Positions 9,538-20,545 of a DNA stretch of 64,000 bases are shown one piece after another. The DNA is from Anastrepha obliqua. Its lineage: Eukaryota; Arthropoda; Insecta; Diptera; Tephritidae. The stretch spans positions 58,304,406 through 58,368,405 of the forward strand of contig NC_072897.1 of assembly GCF_027943255.1 (NCBI RefSeq). Reading direction: 5' to 3'. Positions within the stretch are counted from its first letter, which is position 1, and each line of letters opens with the position of its first letter. The notes beneath the pieces are model-generated. The model had not been told where the DNA came from. It worked only from the letters and a program-made list of their open reading frames with translations, and made no database searches. The position numbers and the translations under genes were made by a program.

Positions 9538-12500
9538 ATGAAAATTTTGCAATGGAATCTAAATGGTCTACTAAACAATTATCCAGACCTTAACATTCTC
9601 ATAAATGAATTTTCTCCCGATATTATTGCTCTGCAAGAGACACACCTCCCACACAACAAAACAGCTTTTTCCCCAATCAAGTACAATAGCTATTTCCACA
9701 ACCTCCCTCAAAATTCTTCATGCAAACAAGGCATTGCCCTTTTTGTAAAAAAATCTTTCGCACATAAAGCTATCCCCATTTCATCCAACATCTCCGCGAT
9801 AACAGATGAAATAGACTTTGGCTTTAAATTGTCAATTATAACGTGCTATATTCCGCCCAATCAGACTTTTAATAGCAGGGAACTTCAAAATATCCTAGTC
9901 TTATTTCCCCCTCCCTACATCTTTCTCGGTGATGTCAATGCCTGGAGCCCACTTTGGGGCTCTCCATCAACAAACCGTAGAGGCGAAATAATTGAAGATA
10001 TTGTCCTATCCAACAACCTCATCGTCCTTAACGACGGTTCATCCACTCACTTTTCCACTCATGGCTCCTTCACCCATCCTGATATTATCCTCGCTTCCGC
10101 CTCCCTAGGACCCAAATTGTCATCCCGAACACTTGACGAGCTACATAACAGTGATCACTTCCCCCTAGTTACTACCCTCAACCTACCGATCCAATACCAA
10201 GTTAAGCTTAGAGCAAAATTTTTAACTGACAAAGCGGACTGGCCTAAATTCCTCTCTCTTTTGGCAGATACATGTAGCAGTAAGCCATCTTTACATAATA
10301 TAAACGTTGAGGCATCATCCATAAAATCATTAATCAGATACGCTGCTCACATTGCCATCCCTCAATCCAGATCAAAACAGTTTGCTAAAAGGCTTCCTTA
10401 CTGGTCTACTGTTCTCTCATCCCTAAGAAACCACAAACAATCATTGTGGTCAGTTATAAACAAAGTAGAACATTAGACAACCTTGTAAGATTTAAAAAAG
10501 CGAACGCTGTATTTAGGAGAGAGTTAAAATTAGCAAAACGGAAAGCATTAGAAACACTTACGGCCAAAATCACTCCGGCATCTAGTCCCAAGCATATTTG
10601 GACAGACATAAAATCGTTCACAGGATCAGGCCAACACAACCATATAAAACTCGTCCACTCCCAAAGAGGTCCGATCTACAGTGCACTTGGAGCGATTATT
10701 CACATTCTTCTAATTTCCATACAAATTTCAATACCGTAAAGAACAAAATCCTATCTGAACCCTACGACAACACCTTTCCCTGCCCTAAAGCCATGCTTTC
10801 TGATTTACCAATTACGATAGAAGAATTTGAGACTACAATAGGCTCAATGACCGGCAAAACCCCAGGAGCGGACAAAATCCCATATCCCCTTCTCAAAAAT
10901 CTCCCATACAATATTAGAAACAGACTCGTAAATCTCTATAACAACATTTTCAACCATGGTATTTATCCGCAGGCCTGGAAAACTGCAAAGATTATTCCTA
11001 TCCTTAAACCTAATAAGCCCAATACCATTATTTCGAACTACAGACCTATATCCTTACTCCCCTGCATGTCTAAAGTTTTCGAAAAAATAATTTCAACTCG
11101 GTTACTGTGGTACGCTAAACAAAAAGGTTTCATATCGGACAATCAATTTGCGTTTCAAAGGGGTCTTGGTGTGATTGATCCACTTCTATATTTTGAACAC
11201 TTTGCCTCAACCGCTTTATCCTCTCGAAAACACGTTTCAGTTCTTAACCTAGACTTCGAAAAAGCTTTCGATAGGATAGGTCCTCATATTGTTCTTCGGC
11301 AATTAAAACGCTGGAAAGTTGGCAACAAAATGAACCATACAATTAAGTCTTTTTTACTGAACCGCAAATTCTTTGTTAGTATCAACAATTACAATTCTAA
11401 TATTTTAAAATTACACAATGGCATACCTCAAGGTTCCCCTCTTTCAGTAATTTTGTTCATCATAGCTTTTAAAGAAATTACTTCCTTAATTTCCCCACTC
11501 CCATCTATTAGTCATTTTGTTTACGCTGATGACTTGGTAATTTTCTCTGACCTAAACGACCTTTCGCAGATAAAAACTCATTTTCTAAATATTTCAAGTC
11601 AGATCTCTGAATGGTTTAAATTATCAGGAGCCAGCATTGCTTTGAACAAGTGTGGAACATTCCACATCTGCCGTAAACATAAGTGTATCTTCCCTTCCCT
11701 TTCCATTTCTAACACTATAATCTCCCACACTAACACTCTTAAGATACTCGGCGTTGTTTTTGACAAAAAACTTACATTTAAAGACCATTGTAAATATATT
11801 AGAATAAGCTTGTTATCTCGATTAAATATTATAAAATATCTTTCGTCTAAACATTTTTTTGTACATACTTTAACCCTAATAAATATAACGAAAGCGTTAA
11901 TATTATCAAAAATTGATTTCGCCCTGTCTATATACGGGCACTGTGCCAAAAATCATCTAAAACTACTGCAAGCACCATATCACACCGCCGCTAGACGATG
12001 TATCCGGGCTTTCCCTACATCCCCAACCAAAGCTGTCTTAACGGAAGCAGGACTACCAGATATCGCATCCAGAGTATTGAGCAAGACGCTGATGTTAATA
12101 CCAAAAATTATGCACTGCAAGAGCAAACTTCTATTCAACATAGTCGAAAGGTCGTCACAGTTTACAATGCAAAGCAAAAAGCCGTCGGTCCTGTCGCGAT
12201 GCATCACACTCGCCAAAGAATTGAACATCATATCGACTCCGATCCTTATGCGAACACCAACATACCCTCAGTGGGTTTCCCTCAAATCCTGTTTCTATAA
12301 CAAATTATTCTGCCTTAAAAAAATTGAAACAGCATCGGTCGAATACATACAGCACTACAGCGAAGCTACTGAACCTTTTCGTGCAGAATGGGATTTCATA
12401 TTCACTGACGGATACAAATCGGACACCAGCACAACATTTGCTGTGACAAATAGCGACGGTGCCACAATTTCTGTCGGTGCACTGCCTACATACTGCTCAG

Positions 12501-13189
12501 CTTTCACAGCAGAAGCAGCTGCACTGCATGAAGCAGTAATGTGTGCCTCCCAAACGAGCAAAAAACATCTAATATGCAGTGACAGCAAACCCGCCATCGA
12601 AGCCTTGCAGAACCCAAAAAACGATATGTTACTCATCAATATGATTAGAAATATTATATATGAAAAGAAAGACGCAATAAAAATTATGTGGGTTCTTGGT
12701 CATGCTGGAATCAAAGGCAACGAAGTTGCTGATGAACGTGCAAATAAAGCACGGATGCAGCCATTACATTTCTTTAACCACTTCACTCCTAAAGACCTAC
12801 GGAGGTATGCGTCAAATTATTTAGCCGGAAAACTCACGCATGATTAGGCCACCTATCATCACTACTACAAATTAAATAATCCCCGTGGAACTAAACCGAT
12901 TTTCTCTGACTCTCCTTGCAGAGGTATCAGAACTTTTGTGCGTCTACGAATCGGACATTCAATTCCAACTCATAGTCATTTACTAAATGGAGCCTTGAAG
13001 CCGCCATGCTCATACTGCAATATACAAGATTTATCAGTACAACATCTCCTGGACGAATGCCCTGGCCTAAGTCAGATCCGAACAACAGTTTTTGGCAGCA
13101 GCAAACCCTCTGACCATCTGAAATTAGCAAATCCAGATAATATTAACGCTTTCCTTAAATTTCAAATCTTAGCTAAACTAAATATTTAA
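9538..13189 (+). pseudogene. ORF2 (endonuclease, reverse transcriptase, RNase H) of the I-clade LINE
   Basis: It starts at 9538 (MKILQWNLNGLLNNYPDL). The AP-endonuclease (about 200 residues) shows ALQETHLP, LGDVNAWSPLWGS and the SDHFPLV motif. Frameshifts lie near 10470 and near 10700. From 10600 the reverse transcriptase follows: NYRPISLLPCMSKVFEKI, LDFEKAFDRIG, GIPQGSPLS and the catalytic FVYADDLVIF box near 11520. RNase H begins near 12395 (FTDGYKS) with AEAAALHEAV, CSDSKPAIEAL and WVLGHAGIKGNEVADE, so the usual acidic residues are present. A TAG at 12845-12847 interrupts the frame. The same frame then resumes to a C-terminal Cys/His segment (CSYCNIQDLSVQHLLDEC) ending at 13189. Confidence 0.88.
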
Positions 13190-13372
13190 AATTATTGTTA
13201 CTTTCATCCGGAATAACACAAAGTTTTTGTTTGTTTTTGAATACTTAATGTAAATTATTTCTAAATTATCTAAAATAGTCTTATAAGTATGAATCTCGAG
13301 CCGAAGGCCTTAGTAGCCAGAGTTCTTGTTAAATTTTAGTGTATTGGTTATTTATAACTATTACTCTTACAT

Positions 13373-13394
13373 ATAAATAAATAAAAATAAATAA
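13373..13394 (+). repeat. TAAA-type 3' tail of the I-clade LINE
   Basis: The element ends in imperfect AAATAAATAAA repeats just before the target duplication. I elements end in short TAA-type repeats rather than a plain poly-A tail, so this supports the clade call and the 3' border. Confidence 0.8.
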
Positions 13395-13406
13395 AATTTC
13401 TGAGTT

Positions 13407-13848
13407 GAATTTCTTACCCTTGTTTTGTTAGAGCCTAAAATGAGGATCGGGCAGGGACTGCGCCTTCTGTATGAATTTACGTTCTCTGCTTACTGTACCC
13501 AGAAAACGTTAAAGTATAGAGAAGTCTCAATGAAATGAACGCATGGAGTTTTGAGGGGTACTCGTTTTGCTCACGAAGTTCACCGCGTCCATGTTTTCCA
13601 CCAAACGTTAACAGAAATACCATATATTACCTAAACTGGTGAAATTAAACAGCAGCTGCGTAAAATTCGTTTGTATGAAGAAAGAAAGAATGTTAACGCT
13701 GTAGGCTAGCTAAAAGGCACTCTATCATAGAAAACAAATATTATATATATGCTAAGTTCAATAGTGACTTAGAAAGAGCAAAGCATTCAAAAATATATAC
13801 ATATATTATATCTGCCTAAGGCCTCTTCTGTAAAACTTTGTTGAATTC
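13407..13848. other. Unassigned spacer
   Basis: About 440 bp right of the I-clade LINE. No ORF, tandem array or recognisable element was seen; a TA-rich patch lies at 13740-13810. Together with 7905-7990 it is the DNA that existed before the I insertion. Confidence 0.5.
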
Positions 13849-14796
13849 CTAATCGTAATTCCTAATTCGTAATCTCGTACAGTGTCTTGCACGGGGAACA
13901 GTGTTTCTACAGCATGTTGTAGATCGTTGGTAGGCTCGCCTTGCTCTTATACATTCGCTGCGCAATTCTGCAATGTCTGCGGTCCACCAGTAGACCGGTT
14001 CGCTGTTGTGCTTGTTGGGCCTCGTTTTGGACATGGCTGCATCACATGCTTCCGCTAAGTGTTTCATAGTTTGCTTAGTCTTTTCAGATGCATCCCCCGT
14101 AAGAGTTACATCTGCCAGCATGATTTCAACAACCTCAGCCTCCATTGTTTTGACTTCGTACCTCGTCTCGTAGTTATTTGGGAACCTTTCTTCTACATGC
14201 TTCTGTATTTCACAGATAATTGCGAGGTGATCACTCCGAGTGTAATGCTGGTTGACGAACCATTTCGTGTCGTGAACAAGACTAGAACTCTCGAAGGTAA
14301 TGTCGATTATAGATCCTGTTCCCGCCTTTTGATAGGTCTGTTGATTTCCTGTATTCATCAAGGCTACATCTAGCATAGAGAACGCTTCTAGAAAGGCTAG
14401 TTCTCTAGGGTTTCTCCGTGAGCATCCCCAATTAACAGCCCAAGCGTTGAAATCACCGGCTACGATGACAGGTATATGCTCCTTTATATCCTGGGCGAGG
14501 TTCGATAGGATGCCTGTTGCTTCCAGCAGGGTTAAGCTGAGTGGTAGATAGCAGCTGTAAATGCATGTGCCTTCAACGCGCGCACGTAGAAATCCGCGGG
14601 CTGCACTCACGCTCAGCAGTTGGGATCTATTTGTTCCACAGTTATAGATCGCTGCTTAGCCTGTTGTGCCCAGCCGTTGCCTTTGTATATAGGGCTCACT
14701 GAGTATAGAAACATCTATTTTCTGTTCCCATATAGTCTGCTCGAGTAGGTCCTGAGTGCTTTCGCAATGGTTAAGATTTAATTGCAAGATCTTCAT
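13849..14796 (-). pseudogene. R1-clade ORF2, AP-endonuclease part only
   Basis: The minus-strand ATG at 14796 gives MKILQLNLNHCESTQDLL, then SILSEPYIQRQRLG, typical of R1-clade endonucleases. A stop near 14655 breaks it. The long ORF (14610-13849) carries IYSCYLPLSLTLLEATG, VIVAGDFNAWAVNWG and SIIDITFESS, plus the SDHLAIICEI motif, all endonuclease signatures. It continues into the linker (WTADIAELRSECIRARRAYQRS) and ends near 13849. The reverse transcriptase is missing. Confidence 0.82.
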
Positions 14797-14811
14797 TTCT
14801 GCCGGATTTCT

Positions 14812-15935
14812 TTAAGAGCTCTCTGATATTGAGGGCACTTGCTGCTGGTCACCTGCCTTTTTCTTTTTGCACATTATGCAGCTTGCTATTTGTGTGCTGT
14901 TTTTGGCCTGGTGATCCTGATTGCCACATTTGAAGCAGGTGTTACTAACGTCAGATGAGCTTTTACAGCTTACTGCCACATGCTCATATTCCATGCATTT
15001 AAAGCATCTTTTTGGCTCGATCTTCTTCCGTAAGCGACAAATTACGAAGCCTATACGGACTTTATTAGCTTCCCCCAGTTTGGTAGCGATTTCCGGTGTT
15101 ACTTTTAGCTTCGCCGTTTGTGTTCCTCCGTATGCTTTTCACAGACCCAAAATGGCTGAGATAGGTACCTCAAGCTCTTGGAATGGTCTTGCTACCACCT
15201 CGTGGACTTCTTCCTTGACGTGATTTCATGAAGGTCATGAATTTCTACCTGCCTCAGCTCCGTAAGTGCCCTGACATCTACAGTTTCCCCTACTGCCGCC
15301 TTAACAACTTCTTGAACCTTCGCGGTATTTAGGTCGGATCATTTTTCCAGCAGCAGCAGTAACTCTCCTTTGGCAGTTTTTTTGACCCCTTTATATTATT
15401 ACTAAGTTTTGCTTCTTTTGGCTGAGCTTGCGGCGGCGTTAACAATTGCCCTCTTTGGCGTGCAATCCAAGGTACGCTTAATCAAAGGTGATATTTGGGT
15501 ACCTTTTTCTTGAATAACAGGTTTCGCTTCATTCGTCCCTCTTGGGGCCTGGTTCCTCGGGGTAAGGACAGATCTTCCTTGTGTTTTACGGAGGTCCATT
15601 ATATTCGCGCTCAAATCCCACAGTGGTTGATTAATGTTTCGCTTCGGAAGCTCCATCATTTCCGCTAACTTCTTAACTTTATCACCGATTGCTTGGTAAA
15701 TTTCTTCAACCGAAGTGCTGCATACACGGTGACGCCGATCTGGTCCTTCCCGTGGTGAGTGCGTCAGCCTTGAGCTCCTTTGGAAAAGGTTTTTAAGGAG
15801 TTCACTGCAGCCATTATTGCCATCTGTAATAGCTGTTGGAAGTATTAGTTCGTGAAATAGTGTTGCCATTTTCGCTGTTACTTCAGCCTCTTCTGTAGTT
15901 TGTAGTTTTGTGTTGTTTGTATTATTCGTATTCAT
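14812..15935 (-). pseudogene. R1-clade ORF1 (zinc-knuckle protein)
   Basis: Starts at 15935 with an Asn/Thr-rich N-terminus, then a 177-residue ORF with a helical, charged middle (EEIYQAIGDKVKKLAEMMEL) and a basic end. After frame breaks between 15402 and 14994 the C-terminus shows Cys/His knuckles: RCFKCMEYEHVAVSC, CFKCGNQDHQAKN and a final CIMCKKKK. Three consecutive knuckles are standard for R1-clade ORF1. It ends 16 bp before the ORF2 start. Confidence 0.75.
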
Positions 15936-16470
15936 GTTGTATGGGCCCCAACTTCTGAGTCGTTATCCATATTACAATGCGTAGTCACCAATGACGATTC
16001 TATGGTTATCTTTGCATGCAGGGAGGCCATGATAGGGTTGACAAAGGCTCCTTATGAGAGCTTAAGTTCAGAGCCGAATCAGTGTTTACTAGGAATATTA
16101 CATCTAGACCTACGTTGACACTTAATGGCGACGGTATATTTAGCGTTACTAGAGATTTGCCATAATTTAACGGGGCGGGGGCAACTGCACCATTAGCCTG
16201 AGTGCCGTTTCTGCTGGATATCGCTCCGCATACTAAGAAAACAGAATAGTGCAGTCGTCAACTCGAGGTAGTATGTCCAAACATTTTCCAGTATACCATG
16301 TTTAAGACCTAACTGAGTTGATGGTTTGACAGCCGCACCTAACATGGGGAACAGACGCTGACCAGGAAGCCGTCCATTATGGAGCCGTCGCGCCTGGTTT
16401 TTTGTATTACTCATCATGCCTTCACATGATGAGGGGGACACGGTGCCTTCTCGCCACTGTCACAAGAAAT
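15936..16470 (-). other. 5' leader of the R1-clade LINE
   Basis: Sequence upstream of ORF1 on the minus strand, without supported coding. The short ORF at 16193-16441 shows no known domain and is taken as chance. The R1 end is placed where the neighbouring repeat at 16470-16755 begins. Confidence 0.45.
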
Positions 16471-16755
16471 TCCTTTGCTCGTAGAAATATAAGCTCGAAC
16501 TTATCAATGAATTTGTTTTTGTTGTGCTTTTTAATATTTGAAACTGCTTACCACCGTCGCGGGTAAATAATCATGGCCGCTACATCTGCGCCTATGAATG
16601 CATTTTGTTCTTGTAGTCGCTAGACTTAGAATTTTAGTTTTGGAAACATACGCCTGTAGAGGCTTAAAGTGAGTGTGTGCGGTTATAGAAACATCAACGT
16701 ATATACATTGTCCATACATATGCATTTACCTTTGCATACATACATATGTATATGA
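16470..16755 (-). repeat. Dispersed repeat R, copy 1
   Basis: Reverse-complementing 16470-16755 gives a sequence closely matching 40725-40770 plus 41565-41805. Shared stretches include CTAAGTCTAGCGACTACAA and AAAATGCATTCATAGGCGCAG. The second copy is interrupted by the TIR element at 40800-41551. No coding capacity or TIR was found; its class is unknown. Confidence 0.75.
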
Positions 16756-16760
16756 GTTTT

Positions 16761-16778
16761 CTTCCAACAAGTTGGAAG
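16761..16778. repeat. Perfect 18-bp palindrome at the outer edge of a gypsy LTR
   Basis: CTTCCAACAAGTTGGAAG consists of 8-bp arms with a 2-bp centre. It abuts the proposed LTR end at about 16779. It may be the outermost part of the LTR or target sequence. Confidence 0.6.
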
Positions 16779-17441
16779 AATTAAAAATAAGAAAACGACA
16801 AGGCGTTTTTTTAGCGGAGTGTGAGCTCCGTGGTTTATTAAACAATACCAAAAACTGACTAAAGATAAATTACAATTATCGGTTTTTATATTAATAAACT
16901 TAAGCTAAATTTGGCCGCCGTAGCCGAATGGGTTGGTGCGTGATCACCATTCGGAATTCACTGAGAGGTCGTTGGTTCGAATCTCGGTGAAAGCAAAATT
17001 AATAAAAACATTTTTCTAATAGCGGTCGCCCCTCGGCAGGCAATGGCAAACCTCCGAGTGTATTTCTGCCATGAAAAAGCGCCTCATAAAAATATCTGCC
17101 GTTCGGAGTCGGCTTGAAACTGTAGGTCCCTCCATTTGTGGAACAACACCAAGACGCACACCACAAATATGAGAAGGAGCTCGGCCAAACACCTAACAGA
17201 AGTGTACGCGCCAATTATTTATTTTTTTTTATTTAAGCTAAATTTGTTATTGTCACCTGCGCTGCCTCGTAACTAGCGTGAACGGAAATTGACCAATATT
17301 GAATTGCAGCAAAGGTGATGAGTTTTAAGTTGCGAGTCAGCGATAAGCTAGCGCTTGTATTGCTAATTCGATATAGATAACACGTGCAAGCTTTTGGGCA
17401 GGAAGTTAATGCGGTTAATGTTGGCGCGTCTAGCGTTAACT
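16779..17441 (-). repeat. 3' LTR of gypsy C, split by a SINE
   Basis: The inner border is at 17441, where the minus strand reads a purine tract (AAGAGGGGAGG) followed by AGTTAACGC, as in element A. The outer border near 16779 is approximate because no second LTR exists to align. A SINE with a 13-bp duplication sits inside, so the original LTR was about 330 bp. Confidence 0.65.
16913..17232 (+). mobile_element. tRNA-derived SINE, copy 1 (inside gypsy C LTR)
   Basis: The 5' part is tRNA-like: GTAGCCGAATGGGTTGGTGC matches an A box and GGTTCGAATCTC matches a B box of RNA polymerase III promoters. A tRNA-unrelated body follows, then an AT-rich tail after GCGCCAATTA. The 13-bp target duplication TTAAGCTAAATTT is at 16900-16912 and 17233-17245. 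The SINE depends on a LINE for movement. Five copies or fragments lie in this window. Confidence 0.88.
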
Positions 17442-17479
17442 CCTCCCCTCTTAAGGTCGGTCGTCCTCGATCGTTTCAG

Positions 17480-18913
17480 AAATAAGGTAGGTCATTAAAT
17501 CTGATATTTTTCTTATGTGAATTTTTTGTTTCAGCCACGTCTGATAAATATTTTATTCTTGATGCTTCTGTTGTTCGAGGTAATTCTTGAACAATTTTTT
17601 GTGTAGTTTTGTAATTAACAAAATCGCATAAAAATGATAAGTGTTGTATCTGTCTTCAAATAAGCGATATTTTTCGTATTGTTGATGTGTAACTCGTTTA
17701 AGGCTTGCAGCGACAATATATTTATGCGTTCACTCTCTGATGGTGGTGGTTGCATAATTGTTGGAGCTGCGATTAACGTATTTCGAAAATATTGCTTGTT
17801 TATATTAAGTGTTCTGTTGTGGATTCTTAACAGGTAAGTACCGACAATTTTGTGGTCTTCCGGAGGCGTTATTACCGTTCCATTGAAGTTGTTCAAAAGA
17901 ATTATTCCTGGTTGTAGTTCCTCTACTGTTGGTTGGTCATTACCTATATCTATTAATTGATTTCTTTTGCATATTTTAATAAGACTGTATATATTACATT
18001 TTTCTTTGAAGCCAAAAGTTTTTGTACCATTGGTCAGAGTTGTATCAAAATTTAGATTAACTGTTTTATTTTTTTTTACTGGCTTTATAATAATAGTGTC
18101 ATAACTTTCTTTTTGAGTGACCGGAATTTTAAAATGTACAATAGTGTGGTTAAATTAATATACCATACATAAAGTATCAACATTATCATATTCTAGTGCC
18201 TCTTCCATGGTGACGAATGGCATTCTTCCTTCTTGCAATTTTTCAATTGCTATTTTTATTTCGTTTTTATTTAATAACATTGAATTCAAAATTTTGTTTT
18301 TAGCCCATTGAATGGCATATTTAATATTTATTAATTTTTCCTTAACTATTCTTATTCTACTACCTATACTTAATGCTATTTCGCTTTCTGTGCAACTATC
18401 TTTCTTGATAAAGTTAGATAATACAATACAATTACTAAATTGTTATTTTTTTTATTAAATGCTTCATTTATAAAAAGTTGTTTATTATTGTTGTTATTTA
18501 GTTCGTTAATATTTTGGCTTACAATTTCGAAATCTTCGTGGTCCGGATTACCGGCAATGTACTTCCATGCCGTCCCAATAGTATTAATATATGTACCTTT
18601 TGGTTCTGAAATTTTACAGTGGTTTAACATCTTCAAGGACTTCCACAGCTTTGTGTATTCCGTGATTTAAAATTGGATAAAAAATTTTATTTTTCGGTAT
18701 GTTTCTGCCTACGTACATTTGTATATTCTGTATGAAATTTTCGTATTGGTTCAGGTCTATCAAATGAATTATCTTAAACGTGCCATCCTGTATCTTTGAT
18801 TGTATATCATTTACAGTAATAACGTGCGATGAGGTATAGTCCTCAAATTGTATTTCCGAGAAGCATGGTATTGCCAAAAGGAGAGTCCTAAAAAATTGTC
18901 CGTTTAATGTCAT
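17480..18913 (-). pseudogene. env of gypsy C (decayed)
   Basis: Minus-strand fragments follow the env order of errantiviruses. The 18913-18614 piece carries a start and hydrophobic N-terminus. The 18636-18376 piece has INTIGTAWKYIAGNPDHEDF, the segment after the furin-type cleavage site in this family. The 17896-17615 piece has a C-terminal region (SESERINILSLQALNEL) shared with element A. Several frameshifts and stops separate them. Such env proteins are class I-like membrane fusogens acquired by gypsy elements. This copy cannot make a full protein. Confidence 0.75.
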
Positions 18914-19960
18914 TGTCGGATATGTTTTTTGTATACTATGCGTCCTGATTTAGTTTTTACCCTTGTGTTGAAGTCTACTGCTACGACTTCTTTTTTATAC
19001 CGTGGAGATAACTTATTGCCAATTCTCCGATTAATCTTAACATATATTACATCTCCTTCATAATAATGTTTTAGTTGTGTTTTATTTCTATTATGGTAGG
19101 CTAGGTCTATATTCTGTTTGTGTAATATCTTTGGAGATATTTCCTTTCTTACATTTCGGATTAACTTGGGATCGCTACTCACACGTCTGCCAAAAAAAAC
19201 TTCTACTGGTTTCCTACCTGTTGTAGTGTGAATAGAAAAATTATACTCTTTAACAGAATTTTCCAGAGTTCCTGAAAGGAGCGATGAGTTTTTTACTTTG
19301 CAGGCACCTCATTATTTCCTGTAAGGTCTAATGGAACTGCTCAACTTGTCCGTTGGAGCAGCTCACATGACGGGGAGTTTGATAAATATCAAATGACGGG
19401 GAGTTCGATAAATATCAAAACCGATTTCGTTCTCTATCATGAAGTTGATAGACTCAGAATTAAAAGACTTTTCGTTGTCTATGATTATCCTTTCGCGAAC
19501 AAAAGAAAAAAGAATGTCACGTAAAGGCTGTCTAAGATCTTCTGCTGCTCTAGAATTTATAGATTTTGCAATTGCATACTTAGAAAACTTATCCAAAGCA
19601 TATACGTCTACGCGCAATTTGGGAATTGGTGTGGGTTGCAGTGGCGGCTCTGCTGGATGCCGTTCATATTATATTTATTCGTTTTACAGATTTCGCATTT
19701 GTCTATAATTTTCTTCATTTTTTTGGCCATACCGGGAAAATAATACCTTTCTAGTATTTTATTTTCGATACAAGTTCTATGCCCTCTCGTATGCGTTTGA
19801 ATAATAATATTTTCTTGTTCTTCCTCGCTAGTGATATCATCTACATGAAATTGCGAAAACCTTATTTTATACCTATTAAAATGAAGTTTATACAGTTCTT
19901 ATATCGCACCTTACATGTTTTCATTTGCTTTTATACAGTTCACAACTGATGGGTTTAGAT
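18910..19960 (-). pseudogene. pol of gypsy C, integrase portion
   Basis: Reading right to left, the upstream connector (about 19960-19850), the zinc-binding His/Cys region (19800-19680), the catalytic core (19617-19363: VYALDKFSKYA, RIIIDNEKSFNSE) and the C-terminal domain (19182-18910: YYEGDVIYVKINRRIGNKL, SPRYKKE, then GRIVYKKHIRQ) are recognisable. Frames change between the segments, and a 26-bp tandem duplication lies at the end of the core. Inactive remnant. Confidence 0.8.
19367..19418. repeat. 26-bp tandem duplication in gypsy C integrase
   Basis: The unit beginning ATGACGGGGAGTTTGATAA at 19367 is repeated at 19393 with one visible T/C difference. It shifts the integrase reading frame and is a local replication-slippage scar. 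Confidence 0.85.
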
Positions 19961-20164
19961 AACGCTTGAGGAGCTGAAGTAAGTTATCCTCACCTGTTTC
20001 TGTAACCAAGTGTCGGTGGTAGGTGGGAAACACGATTTTGAATTGGGAACTGGATATTTCTCCTATAGTCAGGAAAACTTGATTTTTAAAAGCATTGATT
20101 GGAGTTTCAACGCTGTATATACATATATGTCCTGAGCTTTCGTCGCTATGCTGAGATAGCTATG

Positions 20165-20533
20165 CTAAGGGCTAAGGGTTAGAGGATTCTTAGGGCTTAC
20201 TGGATACTATAGAAAATTCGTAAAAAACTATGCAGCTCTAGTTAAGCCCTTAAGGATATAATTCTCATATCGGAAAAAGTAAAAGTAAGAACACAAAAAT
20301 TATCTTAGACCAAACGGCCATAGAAGCCATAAATAAACTGAAAAACTGCTTAAAGGAGCAGGTGGAATTATACCAGCCAAATTATGAGAAAGCTTTTGAA
20401 CTCACTACAGACGCTTCCAACGTAGCCATTCGAGCTGTATTGAGTCAAAATAAAAATCCAATTTATTTTTTTTCACGCACACTCAGTACCACAGAACAAA
20501 ATTATAGTACCACTAGAAATATTACAGGATAGG
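20165..20533 (+). pseudogene. pol of gypsy B: end of RT and start of RNase H
   Basis: Translation gives [19 protein letters not shown] (end of RT palm/thumb), then QTAIEAINKLKNCLKE and the RNase H opening FELTTDASNVAIRAVLSQN, with the first catalytic Asp in TTDAS and FSRTLSTTEQNYST. The mariner insertion follows. In Ty3/gypsy pol this RNase H segment lies between RT and integrase, which agrees with the fragments downstream. Confidence 0.8.
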
Positions 20534-20545
20534 CCATATAGTGAT

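Larger units (their letters stand above)
8003..13394 (+). mobile_element. I-clade non-LTR retrotransposon, apparently full length
   Basis: A 5392-bp plus-strand LINE with 5' leader, ORF1 with Cys motifs, ORF2 (endonuclease, reverse transcriptase, RNase H) and a 3' tail of TAAA-type repeats, flanked by an exact 12-bp duplication. The size is close to the known I factor, and the RNase H domain plus TAA-rich tail are typical of the I clade. Damage is light (a few frameshifts and one in-frame stop in ORF2), which suggests a fairly young copy compared with its neighbours. Confidence 0.88.
13849..16470 (-). mobile_element. R1-clade non-LTR retrotransposon, 3'-truncated
   Basis: A minus-strand LINE retaining 5' leader, ORF1 and the endonuclease of ORF2, but ending abruptly near 13849 before the reverse transcriptase. 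LINE insertions are normally truncated at the 5' end, so loss of the 3' two-thirds points to a later deletion or rearrangement. The left border is where homology to ORF2 stops; the right border (about 16470) abuts a different dispersed repeat. Confidence 0.75.
16779..20160 (-). mobile_element. Ty3/gypsy errantivirus-type element C, 5'-truncated
   Basis: A minus-strand LTR retrotransposon keeping its 3' LTR, polypurine tract, env and the integrase end of pol. It stops near 20160, upstream of integrase, where plus-strand gypsy B sequence begins. The gag, protease, RT and the 5' LTR are absent. Its sequence parallels element A closely (same LTR start AGTTAACGC, same env motifs) but is clearly a separate, older copy. 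Confidence 0.8.

Noticed and set aside
13849..16470. 28S rDNA-inserted R1 element
   Set aside because: The endonuclease is R1-clade, but no rRNA sequence flanks it. It is a dispersed R1-clade member or relocated fragment.
16920..16990. A tRNA gene (A box and B box present)
   Set aside because: The same head recurs in five places with a common non-tRNA body and tail, so it belongs to a SINE; it does not close as a proper tRNA cloverleaf by eye.
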